The notes below the pieces were generated by a model. It did not search any database, was not told the DNA's origin, and saw only the letters and a program-made list of their open reading frames with translations. A DNA stretch of 64,000 nt from the NCBI GenBank assembly GCA_963921795.1, contig OY997658.1:30629363-30693362 (forward strand), in the 5' to 3' direction. The DNA comes from Nannobrachium achirus. Its lineage: Eukaryota > Chordata > Actinopteri > Myctophiformes > Myctophidae. Made by a program: the position numbers and the translations under genes. Of this stretch, positions 58,546 to 64,000 are shown piece by piece; the first letter of the stretch is position 1; every line of letters starts with the position of its first letter.

Positions 58546-59065
58546 TTATCTCACATCCTGTAGGGGTGGGTCCCTGACTACTGACACTTGTCAGAAGTTG
58601 TCACTGCATGACGGAGGTCAAAAAGTTGAGCTGGCTTAAACTTTTCTTCTGTTTTCCAATGACGCAGTGAAACATGAACCAATGTTTTTATTAACTTATT
58701 TCCACTCCCTTTCTCTCTCCACTGCTGTTAGATAAAAGGAAGAAAAACAAATTCTTGCCGTTAACCATTTCCCTGTGCTATAACACTACCCCTTTCATTT
58801 ACGAAGTGTAGCTTGAGCAATACTTTTAACAGTGATCTGCATCAATGAATGTAGACAGTGCTTGGTCATTTTGTAGCCTTTGTCTGTACCAGTGTGTGAA
58901 CGCAGCATTATTTGTGTAGGTTAGGCTATTTATGTCAAAATAGTGGCTCAATCCCAATCCCCCCATGGCCCTATGTCCCTAGTTTTTGGAGTTCCCTCGA
59001 CTGGATGGCCCTTTAGATCAGATTGAGCTACAATGGCTAGAAAGGAAACAGATTGATATGAAAAT

Positions 59066-59503
59066 GGTAAATGGTGCATTTACAGTATAGCACCTTTATC
59101 CAAGGCGCTTTACATAGATTGTGTATTACATTCACCCATTCACACACACATGCATACACCGATGGTTGAGGAAACCATGCAAGGCACCAACATGCTCACC
59201 GGGAGCAACTAGGTTCGTTCAGACTCTTGCTCAAGGACTCCTCGACATTAAAGGCCCTTTCCCACTGGGCGCGATAACAATAAAAAATATTGTTTTTCAA
59301 CTGAAGTGGATGGTAGCGTCCACACCACAACGATAAAGCCGTCATAATTGATGTGAACGCCACGACCCGACATATCATTATGGTTATCGCGCCCAGTGGG
59401 AAAGGGTCTTGACTCTGGGGGAGCCTGGGATCGAACTGGGAAACCTTCGGGAACCCTCCATGTTCTAATGACGGTTTCTCTACCCCTGAGCCACTGCCGC
59501 CCC
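59066..59503 (-). mobile_element. tRNA-derived fish SINE with a MITE inserted
   Basis: Reverse of the SINE at 39058: head GGGGCGGCAGTGGCTCAGGG, B box AGTTCGATCCC, tail GTAAAGCGCCTTGGATAAAG. The body is broken by a TTAA MITE. Confidence 0.88.
59252..59408. mobile_element. 157-bp TTAA MITE, AGGCCCTTTCCCACTGGGC end, inside the SINE
   Basis: Flanked by TTAA and TTGA, replacing the single TTAA expected in the SINE body (ACATTAACTC in the 39058 copy, read in reverse). Same family as 19849-20078. Confidence 0.88.
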
Positions 59504-59699
59504 AAACTCTTGATTAAATTGTGGCTTCATGCCATGTACTAAATTCAACTGAATTATAAGCCTAAATAAGCCTAATTGGGGCAGGTGGGCCTATTAGAAG
59601 GGCGGCCGAGCGTCTAATCGGCGACCTGGCCAACTCAGGAACAATGTAAATAGGGAATGAATGCCCTGCCCTTTAATGCAAACCTCATTATATCTGTTG

Positions 59700-60480
59700 T
59701 CATAGGATCCGTTTTGACCATCTGTTTGGCCGTGTGTCCATTTATGCCCATATATGGAGATATCTGTCTGTCTACGTCCATTTCATGCCCATATATGGAG
59801 ACCTCTGTAGGACCCGTTTTGACCATCTGTTTGCCTGTGTCCATTTATACCCATATATGGAGTTATCTGTCTGTCTGCGTCCATTTTATGCCCCATATAT
59901 GGAGATCTCTTTAGGACCCGTATTGACCATCTGTTTGCCTGTGTCCATTTATGCTCATATATGGAGATATCTGTATCTGTCTGTCTGCATCCATTTTATG
60001 GCCATATATGGAGATCTCTGTATCTGATGTCTGTGTCCGTTTATGCCCATTATGGAGATCTCTGCATCTGTTAGTGCCCCCGACTACCTGCTGCGGCGGG
60101 AAACACGCGTGCCGAATTTAAAATAGGGAATGAATGCCCCACCCTTTAATGCAAACCCCATTATACCTGTTGTCATAGGACCCGTTTTGACCATCTGTTT
60201 GCCTTTGTCCACTTATACCCATATATGGAGATCTCTGCAGACACAGTACCGGTTCCGGCCCTACCCTTTAATGCAAACCCCATTATACCTGTTGTCATAG
60301 GACCCATTTTGACCATCAGTTTGCCTTTGTCCACTTATGCCCATATATGGAGATCTCTGCAGACACAGTACCGGTTCCGGCCCTACCCTTTAATGCAAAC
60401 ACCATTATACCTGTTGTCATAGGACCCGTTTTGACCATCTGTTTGCCTTTGTCCACTTATGCCCATATATGGAGATCTCT
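59700..60480 (+). repeat. tandem repeats of about 50-121 bp with CCATATATGG boxes
   Basis: The unit GACCATCTGTTTGCC / TTTATGCCCATATATGGAG recurs. From 60119 a 121-bp unit with TACCGGTTCCGGCCCTACCC repeats about three times. Confidence 0.9.
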
Positions 60481-61620
60481 GCAGACACAGCACCCCTTAC
60501 TTTACTTACAGAGCGCCCCGGAGTTCCCTAGCCTCTGGGCTCCTTATTCCCCTTTATTATTTAAGTTTAGCGTGAGAGGGAACTGCCCGGGCTTATCCAC
60601 ATTATTCACCTGGTTCTCTTAAAGGCACAGCCCGCTAATTCCCCTGAACCCAACCGCTCTGAAGAGCACCCTGAACTTTGCGCACCTCGAAGTGAGAGGA
60701 AGAAAGACTTTAGTTTATGCCACACTCAGAGAGGTTTTTAGTTGACTCATCTAGCGTATGTGATGTCAGAGCCTTTTATGAAGTGATGTCACAATGAGTC
60801 AGCGCTTGCTCCGGAACAGCCCGATGTCATCTCCGCATATGGAGATTCCAAATCTTTCGTGCCGGATCCAAAAAACTGTGTATCGGGTCGGGTCGAGGCC
60901 TAGCTAAGAACGTAGGCAAAGGTCTGAGCTGTCTGTGTGCGAAATTTGGAGTCTGTAGCACCAACCATGTGCTGTCAGGGCTCATCCATGCGATTCGGGC
61001 CATTCGGATTCGGTGTCCATTGGCTTCAATTAGTAGTCCACTTATGCCCATATATGGAGATCTCTGCAGACACAGCACCCCTTACTTTACTTACAGAGCG
61101 CCCCGGAGTTCCCTAGCCTCTGGGCTCCTTATTCCCCTTTATTATTTAAGTTTAGCGTGAGAGGGAACTGCCCGGGCTTATCCACATTATTCACCTGGTT
61201 CTCTTAAAGGCACAGCCCGCTAATTCCCCTGAACCCAACCGCTCTGAAGAGCACCCTGAACTTTGCTCACCTCGAAGTGAGAGGAAGAAAGACTTTAGTT
61301 TATGCCACACTCAGAGAGGTTTTTAGTTGACTCATCTAGCGTATGTGATGTCAGAGCCTTTTATGAAGTGATGTCACAATGAGTCAGCGCTTGCTCCGGA
61401 ACAGCCCGATGTCATCTCCGCATATGGAGATTCCAAATCTTTCGTGCCGGATCCAAAAAACTGTGTATCGGGTCGGGTCGAGGCCTAGCTAAGAACGTAG
61501 GCAAAGGTCTGAGCTGTCTGTGTGCGAAATGTGGAGTCTGTAGCACCAACCATGTGCTGTCAGGGCTCATCCATGCGATTCGGGCCATTCGGATTCGGTG
61601 TCCATTGGCTTCAATTAGTA
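60451..61620 (+). repeat. 585-bp near-identical tandem duplication
   Basis: Units 60451-61035 and 61036-61620 differ at only a few bases. Each starts GTCCACTTATGCCCATATAT and ends ...CTTCAATTAGTA. Partial units of 249 bp follow. Confidence 0.92.
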
Positions 61621-61621
61621 G

Positions 61622-62075
61622 TCAGGACTCCGCATATGGAGATTCCGAACCTTTAGCGTTGGTTCCGGAAAACCGCATATCGGGTCGGGTCGAGGCCTAG
61701 CTAAGAACGTAGGCAAAGGTCTGAGCTATCTGCGTGCGAAATTTGGAGTCTGTAGCACTAACCATGTGCTGTCAGGGCTCATCCATGCGATTCGGCCCAA
61801 TTCGGCCTCGGCTTCAATTATTAGTCATTCGGGCCATTCGGATTCGGTGTCCTTTGGCTTCAATTAGTAGTCAGGACTCCGCATATGGAGATTCCGAACC
61901 TTTAGCGTTGGTTCCGGAAAACCGCATATCGGGTCGGGTCGAGGCCTAGCTAAGAACGTAGGCAAAGGTCTGAGCTATCTGCGTGCGAAATTTGGAGTCT
62001 GTAGCACTAACCATGTGCTGTCAGGGCTCATCCATGCGATTCGGCCCAATTCGGCCTCGGCTTCAATTATTAGTC
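61622..62075 (+). repeat. 249-bp tandem partial units
   Basis: TCAGGACTCCGCATATGGAG to ATTATTAGTC appears twice (61622 and 61871), each derived from the right part of the 585-bp unit. Confidence 0.88.
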
Positions 62076-62771
62076 ACGATGAGAACAAGAAAACGGCACT
62101 CAATAAATGTCCTTTCATTTATTTATTTTCCTCACATGGGCGTACATAGCTACAATACTTTACTCAAGGACAAAAATGTGAAAGGTGACAGCATCAGTGG
62201 TTCTGACATTGACAAGTGACATGACATTCTCTCACTGTGCCAAGGTACTTTTGTATCCATGGCAGAATGTGTGTACCCCCCTTATATCAAAACTATTAGA
62301 TTTAAAGTGTTTTATAACTGCACTTTTAACTGTACATTTATTAAACTGTAAAACTATTTGTTTAAACTGTAAAACTGTTTAAATATTGCCATGTTTTGTA
62401 TATACTGTAATATAGATTTCACATAGTTTAACAAGAGAAATCTGTTTGGAATATTAAACTACAAAACAATGTTAAAGTGAATTTTATAGTGAGTTTCCAA
62501 ACTCACTTGGAACCCTAGCCCTAACCCTAAAAGGAGATCTCGGGTTCGAATCCCAGCGATGCTTTTTGAGATGCACCGTCTGCTTTGACACAAAAAGTCC
62601 ACTCATGTGTGGGTGGTATTGACATTCACCATTCATGGGATCTGGGATGGCGTAATTCCAAAAATCACGGCTGTTTGATTCCTGAAGCATTTTAGGAATG
62701 TATTGCCGGAAGAAATGTGATTCATTTGGGTCTGTGCATTGTAAAGGGGGGTGGGGTTATAGGCCATCCAT

Positions 62772-62856
62772 ATAAACGGTCTTTCTGACCATAACAGTAT
62801 CTTGAGTTGTTTGCTCTTGAGTCTTCAATAGAGCTTTCCTCACAAGGAAACTATAA
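62772..62856 (+). promoter_or_regulatory. possible promoter and non-coding first exon of an unseen gene
   Basis: ATATAAACGG at 62770-62779 resembles a TATA box. About 85 bp later the sequence reads AAACTATAAG|GTAAGTTTT, a consensus splice donor. No coding exon of such a gene is seen before 64000, so this rests on motifs only. Confidence 0.25.
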
Positions 62857-62938
62857 GGTAAGTTTTAGATCTGAACATTTTATAAGGTAAGTTTTAGATC
62901 TGAACATTTTATAAGGTAAGTTTTAGATCTGAACATTT
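62852..62938 (+). repeat. three direct 29-bp repeats, each with a GTAAGT
   Basis: TATAAGGTAAGTTTTAGATC plus TGAACATTT, three times without spacing and without a visible mismatch. Confidence 0.92.
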
Positions 62939-63299
62939 GAAAATGGTAGAGGAATAAATCTCTTTACAGCCTATACAGGCTTTTTTCTATAATAACAAAG
63001 CACAACCGTTTTTCATTTAGCCTAATTTTAATAGGGCTGTCTATTTTTTAAATATAGCCTATTTTAACTTTTAATGGATTGTTGTATACAAATATTTTAC
63101 AACAAAGCAAGTTCATGTAATTGATACTTTTACGTCACAAAAATAAATAAATAGTGGAAATGGCTGCTTCAGATTTTAGTTATCACATGTGTCAATTAAT
63201 AAAGCAAATATTTCGGTTGAAGTGACACAAACTATAGTCTAGAATAGATTAATATAATAAAAACAGGTTCAACACACATTTCTCTTCTATGCTTTATAA

Positions 63300-63540
63300 A
63301 GCATTGAATGTTTTAGGGACAACATACATTTATGATCTTATGAACCACCCAGACCAGACCCCTGTGTCACCTGGGAGCGGGGATAGGATTGCTTATGTTC
63401 CTATATCAGAACTAAACACGTAGAAGCAGTGTTACGTTTTTATGCACCACAGGAACAAACTCCCAGAAAAATGCAAGTCTGCTGTAACTCTCAGTTCTTT
63501 CAAATCATAGCTAAAAGCGTTTCGTTATTTTATTGGGATT
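63300..63540 (+). mobile_element. decayed LINE ORF2 C-terminal remnant
   Basis: Pieces such as GGAACAAACTCCCAGAAAAA followed by AACTCTCAGTTCTTTCAAAT correspond to the WNSLP...FKS.LK ending of L2-type proteins, with frame breaks. Confidence 0.5.
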
Positions 63541-64000
63541 TTTTTAAATTCTTCTTCTGCACAGTAGGTTACTCTCTTTTTTTAAATATCCTTTTATATT
63601 GTTAAGAAGGAGGCACAGGAGCAACTAGTATAAATGTACTACTTTTTTATCAAGGTGCAGAGTACAAATTACAGGCCTAATTTGTCCTCTGCGCATTGAT
63701 AAAAAAAGAAATTAATGTCTAATAATGTATTCAATCAATTAATCTAATTAATTATTTTTTGAGAGAGAGGTCTGTACTGTGTGTTAGGGAAGCATTTTAA
63801 ACCACATTATTGCCTTGTTGTTGAAACAAGTTACAAATTAATTATTTTCATTATAGTTTATAGTTTGGGTCCTGAGCAGCATCTATTTTGGGTCTTGAGC
63901 TAAAAGGTTTGGGAGCCACTGGTATAGCCCATTAAGGATGACAAGCTCATGGGCAAAAAGCTTCCCCCAGCTTTTCACAGTTTGTATTGATTGGCACAAA
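63541..64000. other. AT-rich sequence without recognised genes
   Basis: Contains an inverted pair TTTTTTATCA / TGATAAAAAAAG around CAGAGGACAAATTAGGCC (about 63645-63710), and CTGAGCAGCATCTATTTTGG / GGGAGCCACTGG like an eroded hAT end. Nothing else supported. Confidence 0.3.

Noticed and set aside
62511-62532. Interstitial telomere repeat (CCCTAGCCCTAACCCTAA)
   Set aside because: Only about three imperfect units; AACCCTAACC strings are common in fish DNA (also 10404-10440 and 3600-3690).
62500-62570. GGGTTCGAATCCCAGC at 62533 as part of a tRNA gene
   Set aside because: There is a B-box-like segment, but no A box, acceptor stem or anticodon arm fits around it; more likely a SINE remnant.
62852-62938. 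CRISPR-like array
   Set aside because: The three 29-bp units are directly adjacent with no spacers, and the DNA is vertebrate.

Overview
This is vertebrate nuclear DNA, almost certainly from a ray-finned fish. It has intron-rich vertebrate genes with GT/AG splice sites, tRNA-headed fish SINEs, LINE 3' ends with CAAT-repeat tails, many palindromic DNA-transposon derivatives and long CA/GT microsatellites. There is no sign of bacterial or viral gene organisation. I cannot name the species.

Three host genes are recognisable. (1) zdhhc20, minus strand, enters from the left edge. Its first five coding exons (1342-11668) encode the first transmembrane hairpin and the first part of the DHHC cysteine-rich domain. 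The catalytic exon lies outside the window. (2) An arylamine N-acetyltransferase, plus strand, is a single intact 286-codon exon (12216-13076) with the Cys-His-Asp triad. (3) marchf6, the RING-CH ER ubiquitin ligase (TEB4/Doa10), minus strand, appears complete: 25 coding exons from 55759 down to 13881. Every exon junction keeps the reading frame, giving 923 residues. The acetyltransferase is head-to-head with zdhhc20 (547 bp between start codons, with a perfect CRE beside zdhhc20) and tail-to-tail with marchf6 (about 800 bp between stop codons, with overlapping candidate poly(A) signals).

The rest is introns and flanks filled with repeats. They include many short non-autonomous elements with 8-bp (hAT-type) or TTAA (piggyBac-type) target duplications, tRNA-derived SINEs, LINE 3' remnants, large foldback elements, and one very young LTR element in marchf6 intron 8. 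That intron holds a nest of insertions: an hAT-type element (39002-43207) carrying a SINE, the LTR element, a second SINE and a microsatellite-bearing element. From about 56 kb to the right edge I find no host gene. That flank holds a CAAT array, a foldback element, a SINE with a second element inside it, and a 2.4-kb complex tandem array rich in CC(A/T)6GG boxes.

The most striking pattern is a short hairpin family, about 65-85 bp when complete. Its arms read AAATAGC, then A or C, then GATCTACAAGCTCACA, followed by the complement. I count about 26 full or partial copies in 64 kb. They sit inside at least nine otherwise unrelated repeat families, usually near the middle. The tips of the hairpins differ between copies but remain self-complementary. 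I do not recognise this as a named element.
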